Shown here: piece by piece, positions 1-7,601 of the stretch | How the letters are laid out: each line of letters opens with the position of its first letter | Position numbering within the stretch: the first letter of the stretch is position 1 | Assembly: GCA_964600865.1 (NCBI GenBank) | Contig: CAZRJP010000003.1 | Span: 1 to 38,776 of the forward strand | Source of the DNA: WJLC01 sp964600865 | Lineage (GTDB): Archaea; Nanobdellota; Nanobdellia; Pacearchaeales; GW2011-AR1 | Direction: 5' to 3' | Length of the DNA: 38,776 nt | Notes under the pieces: model-generated | Databases searched by the model: none | Seen by the model: only the letters and a program-made list of their open reading frames with translations | What the model was told of the DNA's origin: nothing | Program-made: the position numbers and the translations under genes

Positions 1-39
1 TATTTTAATATTTGGGGATTAAAGTAGTGGGTGACATAT
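1..39. repeat. Left copy of imperfect inverted repeat at contig ends
   Basis: The first 39 bases match the reverse complement of the last 39 bases of the window (38738-38776) at 32 positions by hand alignment. The shared core includes AATATTTGGGG and GACATAT. The stretch lies downstream of the first sulfotransferase stop and codes for nothing visible. A dispersed genomic repeat that stopped assembly would explain its presence at both ends. Confidence 0.6.
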
Positions 40-83
40 ATCTGTAGGAAGCACAGGCATACAAAATCATTAATAATTTTTGA

Positions 84-752
84 CTATCTTAACATTTCTC
101 TAAATTTTACTCTCCATTTTTGGGGGAACATATTTTTCACTTTTTTAGGAATAAATTGATTTAGGATAACAATTGGCTTAGAACTTTTTTTAATCACTTT
201 ATTATATTTTTTAAACGAGGGCTTGAATGGACCAACATTTAAGAATTTCAATACGTCGTTATATGTTTTTTCTGGTTTTGATTTTAGGTCTTCAAATTTA
301 ATAACTTTAACGTTTTTCCCAAAAACTTTTTTAAAAAGATCTACTCCCTTTTTAAATTCTCCAATATTCTGAACAATATCCTCCCTAATGTTTCCTTGTT
401 TTTCAAAGCCTTTTCTAAAATTATTGTACGATTCAATAACTTCTTCTTTTTTTCTAATCATAATCAGAATTTTTGCATCCTGGTTAAATTGTTTTATCTT
501 TTTAGCAGCATTTTTTGAATAAATGTAATGAACTGATTTTTCTCCCACATACTTTGCATTTTTTGCTCCATTGAAAAGTTTGAGATATTCTTTTTCATTT
601 TTAATCAACTTTTTCTTCACAACATCTTCTGCAAAATAAAGTGGTTCTATAACTAAATTAAAATAGATTTGAGGATGCTCACTTAACCAATTCACCATAG
701 AAGTAGTCCCACTTCTTGGTACCCCAACAATAAATAGATTAGGATATTTCAT
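84..752 (-). CDS. Sulfotransferase family protein (PAPS-dependent)
   Basis: A 222-residue protein that probably transfers sulfate from PAPS onto a sugar hydroxyl of a surface glycan. The N-terminus holds the P-loop-like 5'-phosphosulfate-binding motif GVPRSGTTSM (about residues 10-19). A second block around residues 95-115 (ILIMIRKKEEVIESY) matches the 3'-phosphate-binding region. There is no signal peptide or membrane segment, so it is likely cytoplasmic. The start ATG overlaps the TGA of the GT9 gene upstream (ATGA), so the two are translationally coupled. It is short for the family but contains both PAPS motifs. The acceptor sugar cannot be told from sequence. Confidence 0.85.
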   Translation of the reverse strand: MKYPNLFIVGVPRSGTTSMVNWLSEHPQIYFNLVIEPLYFAEDVVKKKLIKNEKEYLKLFNGAKNAKYVGEKSVHYIYSKNAAKKIKQFNQDAKILIMIRKKEEVIESYNNFRKGFEKQGNIREDIVQNIGEFKKGVDLFKKVFGKNVKVIKFEDLKSKPEKTYNDVLKFLNVGPFKPSFKKYNKVIKKSSKPIVILNQFIPKKVKNMFPQKWRVKFREMLR

Positions 753-1834
753 TTTAATATTTTTTTAATTTCCTTTTTTATTCTATTCATTTTGATGTTT
801 TTAATATCTCGGTTCTCTCCGACTATGATCACACTATTTTTCAAAGGCCCATTCAAATCTAGATTCACTGGACCTTCTAATGCAATAACCTTTGTTCCAG
901 AAATCCACGCCAAGTGCATAGGACCTCCATCATTAGCAATAACCAATTCACTTTTTTTAAACAAAAGAGACAATCTTCTCAAATTAAAATTAATTACTTT
1001 TAAACAATCTGGATTCTTTAAATGGAGAGAATTTATAACTTCCTTGTCGTTCTTTCCCCCACTAAGAATTATCTTGACATTAGGATGTTCTTTTCTGACC
1101 CATTTAATCAGGATGTCTAATTTAGAGAGATCAAATTGTTTTTTAGCGTAACTTGCTGCAGGACAGATACAAATATATTTTTTCAGATTATTTTTCTTTA
1201 GAAATGATTCAATTTCTAAACCATCTGATTTATCAGTAATAATCTCTGGCCAATAGTTTTTAACATTAAAATCTAGAACCTTTGCAACTAAATCCATATC
1301 AAACTTAATCGTATGTTCTATTTTTTCATATTTTATTGGGTGAGTTAAAAGAGGTTTACCTCCAGTAATATTATAGTAGGAAGCTCTGTTTTTAATATTA
1401 CACATCCACATAAAGAAAAACATATTCCAGAAGCTAGCCCTAATATCAAATGCAAAATCGAATTTTTCCTTTTTTATCCTTTTTCTAATCTTTAAGTATT
1501 TCTTAAAGGATTTTAGAGATAATGATCTCCAGAACATACCAAAAGGAATGATTTTATCTACATTGGGGTTTTTTTCTAATAATGCTTTTGAACTCTCTGG
1601 AACCATCGCAGTGATTTCCACAGAAGGAAATTTCCTTTTCAATTCTCTATATATTTGAGTACATAACGCAACATCTCCTATATGATCATTTCGTATAATA
1701 AGAATTTTTTTGAGTTTCTTGAGTTTCTTGGGTTTACTTTTAATAAATAATCCAAGAATTTTATCCAATATATATGAAATAAATGCCCTTTTTTTTGTTT
1801 GCAACCTTGTTTGGTATTTTGTATAATCTGGCAT
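749..1834 (-). CDS. Glycosyltransferase family 9 (heptosyltransferase-like)
   Basis: A GT9 (GT-B fold) enzyme of about 361 residues, related to ADP-heptose:LPS heptosyltransferases. The N-terminal block ILIIRNDHIGDVALCTQI is the typical GT9 opening. The C-terminal half has the donor-site block ELVIANDGGPMHLAWISG (the GGPxH motif). The open frame extends to a TTG at 1852, but the ATG at 1834 is preferred. It lies 26 bp from the centre of a TATA-like TTTTAAAA at 1857-1864 and places the protein at normal family length. Its TGA overlaps the sulfotransferase start. The donor could be an ADP-heptose-like sugar, given hldE in the same locus, but this is inferred. Confidence 0.85.
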   Translation of the reverse strand: MPDYTKYQTRLQTKKRAFISYILDKILGLFIKSKPKKLKKLKKILIIRNDHIGDVALCTQIYRELKRKFPSVEITAMVPESSKALLEKNPNVDKIIPFGMFWRSLSLKSFKKYLKIRKRIKKEKFDFAFDIRASFWNMFFFMWMCNIKNRASYYNITGGKPLLTHPIKYEKIEHTIKFDMDLVAKVLDFNVKNYWPEIITDKSDGLEIESFLKKNNLKKYICICPAASYAKKQFDLSKLDILIKWVRKEHPNVKIILSGGKNDKEVINSLHLKNPDCLKVINFNLRRLSLLFKKSELVIANDGGPMHLAWISGTKVIALEGPVNLDLNGPLKNSVIIVGENRDIKNIKMNRIKKEIKKILK

Positions 1835-1854
1835 GTTTGTTAATCCAATCAAAA

Positions 1855-1865
1855 GTTTTTAAAAT
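1855..1865. promoter_or_regulatory. Shared TATA element between divergent GT9 and DegT genes
   Basis: The near-palindromic TTTTAAAA sits midway between the GT9 start codon (first base 1834, minus) and the second ATG of the aminotransferase (1886, plus), about 26 bp from each. This is the expected TATA-to-start distance for leaderless archaeal transcripts in both directions. Confidence 0.55.
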
Positions 1866-1885
1866 CTCCTATGATCTATTGTTTA

Positions 1886-2926
1886 ATGAGAATAAATTCT
1901 TATTTCAATCAAAAATTTCCCAAATCAGATAAGCTTTTTACAAATAGTGGGCGATCTGCCCTACAGGCAGTAATAGAAGATTTTAATCTTCAGGAAACAA
2001 CGATGGTTCTTCCTGCATACCTTTGTTCGGACATATTTGTTCCATTATTAATTCAAAATAAAATCAATCCCATTTTTGTAGATATTCCTAAGAACAGCTT
2101 TAATATTAGATTCGCAGATGTAAAAAAATCCCTGAAAGATAAATCCATTAAATCCATTTTAATAGTCCATACTTATGGCAAGGTAAATGAGGATATTCTG
2201 AGAATAAAAGACCTCTGTAATAAAAAGAAGATAATTTTAATTGAGGATTGTGCTCATTGCATACCTCATTCATTTAATGGGCAAACCATAGGAGGAATTG
2301 GAGACGCTTCAATTTTTAGTTTTTATAAGATGTTTGGCATGCCATTAGGAGGGATTTATATTAGGAATTCTGGAAAGATGAAGATTACTTCCAGACCCTA
2401 TAAGTTAACACTAAACAATTTTTTGGGTTTTCTTAGAAAAACAATTATTGGAAGGGGAGCAATTTCTTTAGCAAAATCATTTGGATTAAAAAAGAGATTC
2501 AATCCCTCTAAAATAGATAAAATTGATGTAATTGGGCCTCCATCTATTTTTCAAAAGTCTAGAATTAAAAGGGAATTTGTTGATTTTAATCTAAGAAATA
2601 AAATGGGAAAAAAGATTTATTCAAAATTAGAAAGAAGATTTTCAAAAAAACTTCCAAAAAAAGAATTTCTAGAAAATAATTCTTTTTACTTATTGCCTCT
2701 CTTAGTAAAAAATAGAGATAAAAGATTTAAGGAATTAATTTCTAAGGGGATAAGATGTAATAAAGCATGGGACAATCCTCCTGTTTTAGATAGAAGATTA
2801 AAATCTAAACTCAAAATGCCTGTTTTTAGAAATACTTCTGAAGCATCTTCAAAAGTCATTTCAATTATAATCAATCCTCAGTGGACCGAAAAAGATATCA
2901 AAAGAATCTCTACTTCCTTCCCTTAA
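1886..2926 (+). CDS. DegT/DnrJ/EryC1/StrS family aminotransferase
   Basis: A PLP-dependent sugar aminotransferase-type protein (346 residues from this ATG, 351 from the ATG at 1871). It likely aminates a nucleotide-linked keto sugar for the surface glycan. Visible landmarks are NSGRSALQA near the N-terminus, the central IEDCAHCIPHSFNG segment, and the PLP-lysine region SFYKMFGMPLGG with the lysine about residue 148. The ATG at 1886 is preferred because it lies 26 bp from the TATA centre. The 3' end overlaps the convergent acyltransferase gene by 17 bp. The family also contains non-aminating members, so the exact reaction is uncertain. Confidence 0.85.
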   Translation: MRINSYFNQKFPKSDKLFTNSGRSALQAVIEDFNLQETTMVLPAYLCSDIFVPLLIQNKINPIFVDIPKNSFNIRFADVKKSLKDKSIKSILIVHTYGKVNEDILRIKDLCNKKKIILIEDCAHCIPHSFNGQTIGGIGDASIFSFYKMFGMPLGGIYIRNSGKMKITSRPYKLTLNNFLGFLRKTIIGRGAISLAKSFGLKKRFNPSKIDKIDVIGPPSIFQKSRIKREFVDFNLRNKMGKKIYSKLERRFSKKLPKKEFLENNSFYLLPLLVKNRDKRFKELISKGIRCNKAWDNPPVLDRRLKSKLKMPVFRNTSEASSKVISIIINPQWTEKDIKRISTSFP

Positions 2927-3524
2927 ACTTCTTATTTAGCCACCAGAAAACTTTGGAATTTCTAACAAGTTTCCTTCCTAATGCCTTGCGAATTGAATAA
3001 GATTTTTGAAAATAAATAACTTTCCCCCATTTCTCCTTGAATTTATTTATTCCTTGAAGATGACCTTTCGCATTTATCTGCCATCCTCCCAAATCAAATT
3101 CTTCAAAGCCCTTTTTCTTACTCCAAAGAATACATGCCCAATATAAAAGATTATTTGGTTGCATCTTTTGGTACTCCTTTAATGAAGCATTAAAATACAG
3201 ACGAGGAATTTTAATGTTGTAGATATCTTTAAAAAATATTCCTGCTCCTGCAATTATTTTATTCTCCTTTTTGCATACAAACAATGCAACACTATTTTTC
3301 TTTAATGATTCTAATGATTCTGGAGCTGACCCTCCACAAATTATTGTCTGTTCATAGATTTTATAAAGCTCTTTCCAATCTTCTTCATTAGTGGTTTTTT
3401 TAATAATCAGGCCCTCTCTTTGAGCACGGCCAATTCCCCATCTAGCATCTTTATGAAGATTTCTCTTTATTTCATCAATAGAAGGTTTTAAGTTAACAAT
3501 AACAGTAGCATTTATGTCTTTCAT
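2910..3524 (-). CDS. GNAT/FemAB-like acyltransferase
   Basis: A 204-residue protein resembling the GNAT domain of FemAB/FemX-type enzymes (Acetyltransf_6 group). The pattern includes an acceptor-side region with KIIAGAGIFF, a helix with LLYWACILWSKKKG, and the closing FDLGGW...FKEKWG motif typical of these proteins. It is much shorter than two-domain FemAB proteins (about 330 residues or more) and seems to hold one GNAT unit. It probably acylates an amino sugar, fitting the neighbouring aminotransferase. Its ATG overlaps the TGA of the methyltransferase gene (ATGA), so the two form an operon. The acyl donor is unknown. Confidence 0.7.
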   Translation of the reverse strand: MKDINATVIVNLKPSIDEIKRNLHKDARWGIGRAQREGLIIKKTTNEEDWKELYKIYEQTIICGGSAPESLESLKKNSVALFVCKKENKIIAGAGIFFKDIYNIKIPRLYFNASLKEYQKMQPNNLLYWACILWSKKKGFEEFDLGGWQINAKGHLQGINKFKEKWGKVIYFQKSYSIRKALGRKLVRNSKVFWWLNKKFKGRK

Positions 3525-4153
3525 TTTATGTCTTCATAATTATTTTTACGCAGATTTCGTATTTTTTTGAATAATTTATGTTTTGGAGTCCTCTTAACTG
3601 CAATATATATGACATCCTGAGATAGTTGTTGAGGAAGAGGAATAGTAAATCTTTCAGTTAGATTAAATCCACATCCTTTTATCTCCTTAAGGTTGAAACC
3701 GGTGTGCCACAACATCTTAAGAATTATTCTTCTTGGGAATAGGCTTATATGGGTGTCTTCAAAATAGTATTTCAGATTCATAATTAGATCTGAAAAAATT
3801 ACAGGAAGAAAGTAGGGATTAGGTGTTTCCATAAGTAAAATACCTCTTTTTTTTAAGATTCTATTCATTTCTCTAAGGGTTTTTAGAGGGTTTTCTAAAT
3901 GTTCTATAACTCCACTCAAAACAATCACATCTATGGAGTTCTTTTTGAAAGGAAGTTTTTTTGTCACATCTCCTTTTATCAACTTTTTATAATTTTTAGG
4001 CTTTTTTTTAGGGATGTAAATGTCTACTCCAGTAACATCTCCTCGTAAAAAAGGATTAGGTAGCAAGGAATATCCTATATCTAGAACTTTTCCCTTTTTG
4101 GAATTGGCAATTTTTGCTATTTTCTTTAAACGATAACCATATTTCTCTTTCAT
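3521..4153 (-). CDS. Class I SAM-dependent methyltransferase
   Basis: A 210-residue Methyltransf_11-type protein. The SAM motif I is degenerate (GKVLDIGYSLLPNPF, about residues 19-33). It is followed by an acidic motif II (GVDIY), GDVTKKLPFKKNSIDVIVLSGVIEH (motifs III-IV) and the post-motif LKKRGILLMETPNPY. It most likely methylates a sugar or lipid carrier in the glycan locus. The gene is coupled to the downstream acyltransferase by ATGA. A TATA-like TTTTTAATT at 4177-4185 lies about 28 bp upstream of the ATG, as for other leaderless genes here. Confidence 0.8.
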   Translation of the reverse strand: MKEKYGYRLKKIAKIANSKKGKVLDIGYSLLPNPFLRGDVTGVDIYIPKKKPKNYKKLIKGDVTKKLPFKKNSIDVIVLSGVIEHLENPLKTLREMNRILKKRGILLMETPNPYFLPVIFSDLIMNLKYYFEDTHISLFPRRIILKMLWHTGFNLKEIKGCGFNLTERFTIPLPQQLSQDVIYIAVKRTPKHKLFKKIRNLRKNNYEDIK

Positions 4154-4277
4154 TTTAAATTATTAATTATTCATTGTTTTTAATTTTTATCTTTTTTGGT
4201 TTTAAATTGTTCTGTATTTACAATAGGGAGGACATGACAAAAATATTTGAATATTAGGCAAAATTGTTTAAAATAAT

Positions 4278-4848
4278 GAAAAATATAAGGAAAAATAGAG
4301 ATTCTAATTCAAAAAAAGAAAACAGTTTATGTAGGAATGAGTGCAGATTTAGTTCATCCAGGCCATTTAAATATTATTAATGAGGCAAGGAAATTAGGCA
4401 AGGCGATTGTTGACATTCTTACTGACAATGCTGTCGCTAGTTACAAAAGACTCTCTTTTATGGGCCTTGAACAGAGAAGATTAATTGTGGGGAATTATCC
4501 GGAGAGTGGAGGCAACAATCCATCAAGATACTCTTAGATATGTTCCAAATCTTAGAAAAATAAAAACCTCTTTGTTGTTCATAGGGATGATTGGGGACAT
4601 GGAAACCAAAAAGAAACTCATAAAGGAGTTATAGAGAATCTCAAGGAATGGAGAGATGAAAATTAATTGAGGTTTCATATACTAAAGATATTTCTTCAAC
4701 AAAATTGAATAATGCATTAAGGGACAATAGGTTTACTCCAGAAAGAAGGAAAAATAATCCAAGGATGTTGAGCAAAAGAAGATTTAGAAATAATATTAAA
4801 AAAGATCTATTTATTTATTTATTTATTTCTATAAACCCAGAATTTTAA
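4278..4848 (+). pseudogene. Remnant of cytidylyltransferase domain of a PEP mutase-type (AepX-like) protein
   Basis: This stretch reads as one TagD-like nucleotidyltransferase only if several frameshifts are corrected. The pieces in order are KKTVYVGMSADLVHPGH (with the HxGH motif) to about 4495, VEATIHQDTLRYVPNLRK (about 4506-4560), FVVHRDDWGHGNQKE (4571 on) and KLIEVSYTKDISSTKLNNAL (about 4660 on). The order and motifs match the N-terminal cytidylyltransferase domain fused to phosphoenolpyruvate mutase in phosphonate pathways. Similarity fades at TPERRKNNPRMLSKRRF, where the mutase domain would begin, and the frame then runs into a TATT tandem repeat. The PEP mutase domain is absent. No intact start is visible in the first frame, and a 7-A run may mark a further indel. 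A stand-alone glycerol-phosphate cytidylyltransferase is a less likely source. Confidence 0.8.
4808..4829. repeat. (TATT)n tetranucleotide tandem repeat
   Basis: About five copies of TATT lie exactly where the cytidylyltransferase remnant loses homology and where the convergent CDP-alcohol transferase frame ends (its stop at 4819 is inside the repeat). The repeat probably marks the rearrangement junction that removed the rest of the mutase gene. Confidence 0.75.
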
Positions 4849-5428
4849 TAACCAAAGCATATTAGCCAAGATTTCAAAAGCAAATAATATCCAAATATTT
4901 GTAAAGAGGACCGCAATACCGATGAGAATTCCTTGGATCCCATTATCAAATCCAACTATCCCTTTTATTTTGCAGGATATAGTTTCTTCAAAATCTTCAG
5001 CTATCTTATTTTTATTTGAAAATTCTATTTGGGCAATGAGAGAAGTAGTGATTATTATAAATAATCCAAACACCCCAAAAAGACCTATCCACAGATAGTC
5101 TAAGAAATACCCTGCAAAAGATATACCAATGAAAATCCGATTGTCCCAAGAATTTCATCTAAGTATACCCATACTTTTTCTCCTACTTTTTTAATTGTTT
5201 TATATTATATCTGGCCACCTCCCCATCAGAGCGACATAGAATGATGGCGAAGTTTACCAAAATCCAGTAATTTAGATACATTGAATAAATAATTAAGAAA
5301 TCTGTAATTAAACCTAATAAAGTAATAAAATTTGCAGAAACCTTTATGTATAAGTAGAAAACAGTGTAACGGTCTTTATCAGGGGCTTTTTGTAATTTTT
5401 TAATTTTGTGGTAAACTAATCTAACCAC
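4819..5428 (-). pseudogene. Frameshifted CDP-alcohol phosphatidyltransferase
   Basis: Two open pieces (5183-5428 and 4819-5073) join through a middle segment in a third frame, giving one protein of about 200 residues. The first piece has a transmembrane region and the signature start SDGEVARY, matching the DGxxAR part of the CDP-alcohol phosphotransferase motif. The middle frame contributes VGEKVWVYLDEILG, where the remaining glycine/aspartate residues should be, but their spacing is off. The last piece gives hydrophobic helices (FGLFIIITTSL; GILIGIAVLFTNIWILFAF). At least two indels break the gene. The start is a GTG at 5428, 25 bp from a shared TATA. With the adjacent cytidylyltransferase remnant it suggests a lost pathway attaching a CDP-activated phosphonate or alcohol. 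Confidence 0.8.
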
Positions 5429-5448
5429 GTAAATTACAATACAATAAG

Positions 5449-5457
5449 CTTTTTAAT
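5449..5457. promoter_or_regulatory. Shared TATA element, CDP-alcohol transferase / deacetylase
   Basis: CTTTTTAAT lies about 26 bp before the deacetylase ATG (5479) and about 25 bp from the GTG of the divergent pseudogene (5428). The 51-bp separation of start codons is nearly the same as at three other divergent pairs in the window. Confidence 0.55.
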
Positions 5458-5478
5458 ATGTCCTAGTTTGTTTTTTAT

Positions 5479-6264
5479 ATGAATTTGGCATTATCATTTG
5501 ATACTGAACCAGACTTACACACAAAGGAGTACAAGGGAATCACCAAAGGAATTCCAAAAATTATTAAATTATTAAATAGGCACAAGATTAAAGCAACGTT
5601 CTTTGTTACTTGTGATTGTATCAAAAAACACCCGAAAATATTTAGGAATCTCCAAAAACAAGGTCATGAGATTGCTTTGCATGGCTATATTCATAAGAGA
5701 ATTGACGACATGTCTGATCAGGAAAAGGAAAATCAACTGAAGGAGTCAATAGCTTGTTTTAAAAAATACCTTAAAAAAGCCCCAAAAGGTTTTAGGGCAC
5801 CTCAATTCTCAATTGATGAGAAAACCTTGGATTTATTAGAGAAGTATGGGTTTAAGTATGACTCTTCTATTGCTGCTTTTGATTTATCTCAATTGTTTTT
5901 TCATAAGAGATTTGGTCACTGGGCAAATCAATTCTTTTCTCCAGTAAAAAAGTACAAAATAAGAAAAAACCTTTATGAAGTTCCTCCGACAGTGATATTC
6001 ATTCAATTCACTTCCTTGGCATTAAGGATTTTTCCAAGTTTTTTAACAAAGATTTATTACCTATTCTTGAAAATGTTTTATTCAGATGTAGTCTTTTATG
6101 CACACTCCTGGGATTTTATTACTCTTAAGCAAAGTAAGGTTATGAGACATTTTCCAAAAAGGGATTTCATCAAGAAATTTAGAGAATTTTTAAGGCATGT
6201 ATCTAAAAAATATAAAAAAGATAAATTTACAACAATGTTTAATTTAGTAAAAAAACAAAAATAA
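5479..6264 (+). CDS. Polysaccharide deacetylase (NodB-type, CE4)
   Basis: A 261-residue enzyme predicted to remove N- or O-acetyl groups from a glycan or a lipid-linked sugar. Motif 1 is LALSFDTE near the N-terminus (Asp followed by Thr-Glu rather than Asp-Asp). Motif 2 is HEIALHGYIH with the two metal-ligand histidines (HxxxH). Motif 3 is GFRAPQFSID. There is no signal peptide, so a cytoplasmic or membrane-face role on precursor sugars is likely. The ATG is 26 bp from a TATA box with almost no leader. The GT4 gene follows after one base, so they form an operon. The missing second Asp is also seen in other CE4 subgroups and does not by itself argue against activity. Confidence 0.88.
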   Translation: MNLALSFDTEPDLHTKEYKGITKGIPKIIKLLNRHKIKATFFVTCDCIKKHPKIFRNLQKQGHEIALHGYIHKRIDDMSDQEKENQLKESIACFKKYLKKAPKGFRAPQFSIDEKTLDLLEKYGFKYDSSIAAFDLSQLFFHKRFGHWANQFFSPVKKYKIRKNLYEVPPTVIFIQFTSLALRIFPSFLTKIYYLFLKMFYSDVVFYAHSWDFITLKQSKVMRHFPKRDFIKKFREFLRHVSKKYKKDKFTTMFNLVKKQK

Positions 6265-6265
6265 A

Positions 6266-7375
6266 ATGAAAAAATTAAAGATACTCGAGTTGACAAATTA
6301 CTCTGCAGGTACTTGTGGGGTTTGGCAGAGAGTAAAGCAGGAATCAAAAGCGCTTTCTAAAAAGTACGAAGTAAGAGTTTTTAGTTCTAATTTCGTTAAG
6401 GGGTTAGATAAGATTGCTCCCCAAAAGGAGAGGATGAGGAAAGTTAAGATAATTAGATTTCCCGCAAAAAAACTAGGAGGAGAGAGCTTTATGAAGTGGG
6501 ATTTTGAAAAAGCTGCTATTGATTATAATCCAGATGTGATAATTACACATTCATATAGGCATATGCATACAACAAAAGCCATTGAGATAGCAAAAAAAAT
6601 AAATGCTAAAGTATTTTTAGTTACTCATGCCCCATTTGCAAGATCTTCTACAAGATCATTTATCCAAAAAGTAATTGTTAAGGCATATGACACTTTTATT
6701 GGGAAAAGAACATTGAATAGTTTTGATAAAATTTTGGCCATAACAAAATGGGAGATTCCATATTTGTTAAGGTTAGGAGTTAAAAAACAAAATATAATGT
6801 ATATTCCAAATGGCATTCCAAAAGAATTCTTTAATCAAAAAAAATTCAAAGAACAAAATAAAATACTCTTTTTGGGAAGAGTATCCCCAATAAAATATTT
6901 AGAAACACTGGTTCTTGCAATGAAGTTTGTTAAAGGAAATATAAAATTAGAGATTGTAGGTCCAGCAGAAAAAGAATATCTTTCAAAATTAAAAAGATTG
7001 ATTAAATCAAAAAAGTTAGGTAGTAAAATTAGGTTCTCTAAGCCAGTGTTTGATGTGAAAAAGAAAATAAAGAAAATAGATTCTTGCAAAATATTTGTTC
7101 TTCCAAGCAAGAGTGAGGGAATGCCCCAATCTCTTGTAGAGGCCATGGCAAGAGGGAAAATGGTTATAGCAAGCAATAATCCTGGAACAAGGGACCTGAT
7201 AGAGGATGAAAAAAATGGATATTTATTTGAGATAGGAGATTCATTAGGTTTGGCGAGAACAATAAATGGGATTCTTGAATCTAAATCAAATGAGAAGATT
7301 CAAAAACAGGCTAAAAAATTCACTAAAAAATTCTCTTTGAAGAATACAACTTCTAAATTAGAGGAATTATTTTGA
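6266..7375 (+). CDS. Glycosyltransferase family 4 (GT-B)
   Basis: A 369-residue GT4 enzyme that adds a hexose-type sugar from a nucleotide donor to the growing lipid-linked glycan. The N-terminal acceptor domain opens with LKILELTNYSAGTCGVWQRV. The interdomain region has ITKWEIPYLLRLGV...IPNGIP, and the C-terminal donor domain has ILFLGRVSPIKYLETL and the nucleotide-sugar motif EGMPQSLVEAMARGKMVIAS. There are no membrane segments. It starts one base after the deacetylase stop, so the pair is co-transcribed and may act on the same glycan. It is similar in layout to the broken GT4 gene at 8418. Confidence 0.9.
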   Translation: MKKLKILELTNYSAGTCGVWQRVKQESKALSKKYEVRVFSSNFVKGLDKIAPQKERMRKVKIIRFPAKKLGGESFMKWDFEKAAIDYNPDVIITHSYRHMHTTKAIEIAKKINAKVFLVTHAPFARSSTRSFIQKVIVKAYDTFIGKRTLNSFDKILAITKWEIPYLLRLGVKKQNIMYIPNGIPKEFFNQKKFKEQNKILFLGRVSPIKYLETLVLAMKFVKGNIKLEIVGPAEKEYLSKLKRLIKSKKLGSKIRFSKPVFDVKKKIKKIDSCKIFVLPSKSEGMPQSLVEAMARGKMVIASNNPGTRDLIEDEKNGYLFEIGDSLGLARTINGILESKSNEKIQKQAKKFTKKFSLKNTTSKLEELF

Positions 7376-7391
7376 AATTTATACCCTAAAA

Positions 7392-7601
7392 TCATAACCC
7401 AGTACTATGTTCAAGGTATATGACATCCTTAATTTTATATCCTTCTTTATTTAGTATTCTTTTTAATACAGGTAGAGAGTATTGATATATTTTAAATCCA
7501 GTAATTTTAGTTATTGTTTGATATATTTTACAAGCGATTTTTCTTAATAGAGATACTATCTCTCTTGCGAATAAATCTAAGAAGGATATCCGATATAATA
7601 T
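7392..7601 (-). pseudogene. 69-codon open remnant trailing the sulfotransferase
   Basis: Directly after the TAA of the sulfotransferase at 7602, the same frame stays open for 69 codons to a TGA at 7392. The deduced residues include SFLDLFAREIVSLLRKIA and a C-terminal NKEGYKIKDVIYLEH, which look like real protein (amphipathic helix, then a tail reminiscent of methyltransferase C-termini) rather than random frame. No start codon of its own is evident. It may be the 3' stump of a deleted gene or a former extension of the sulfotransferase cut by a nonsense codon. I cannot assign a family. Confidence 0.5.

Noticed and set aside
4337..4537. Short 66-residue cytidylyltransferase as a complete gene
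   Set aside because: The homologous sequence continues in other frames for 300 bp more, so this is only the first piece of a pseudogene.
4819..5428. Programmed frameshifting in the CDP-alcohol transferase
   Set aside because: At least two shifts are needed, no canonical slippery heptamer was seen, and the signature spacing is disturbed; a pseudogene is simpler.
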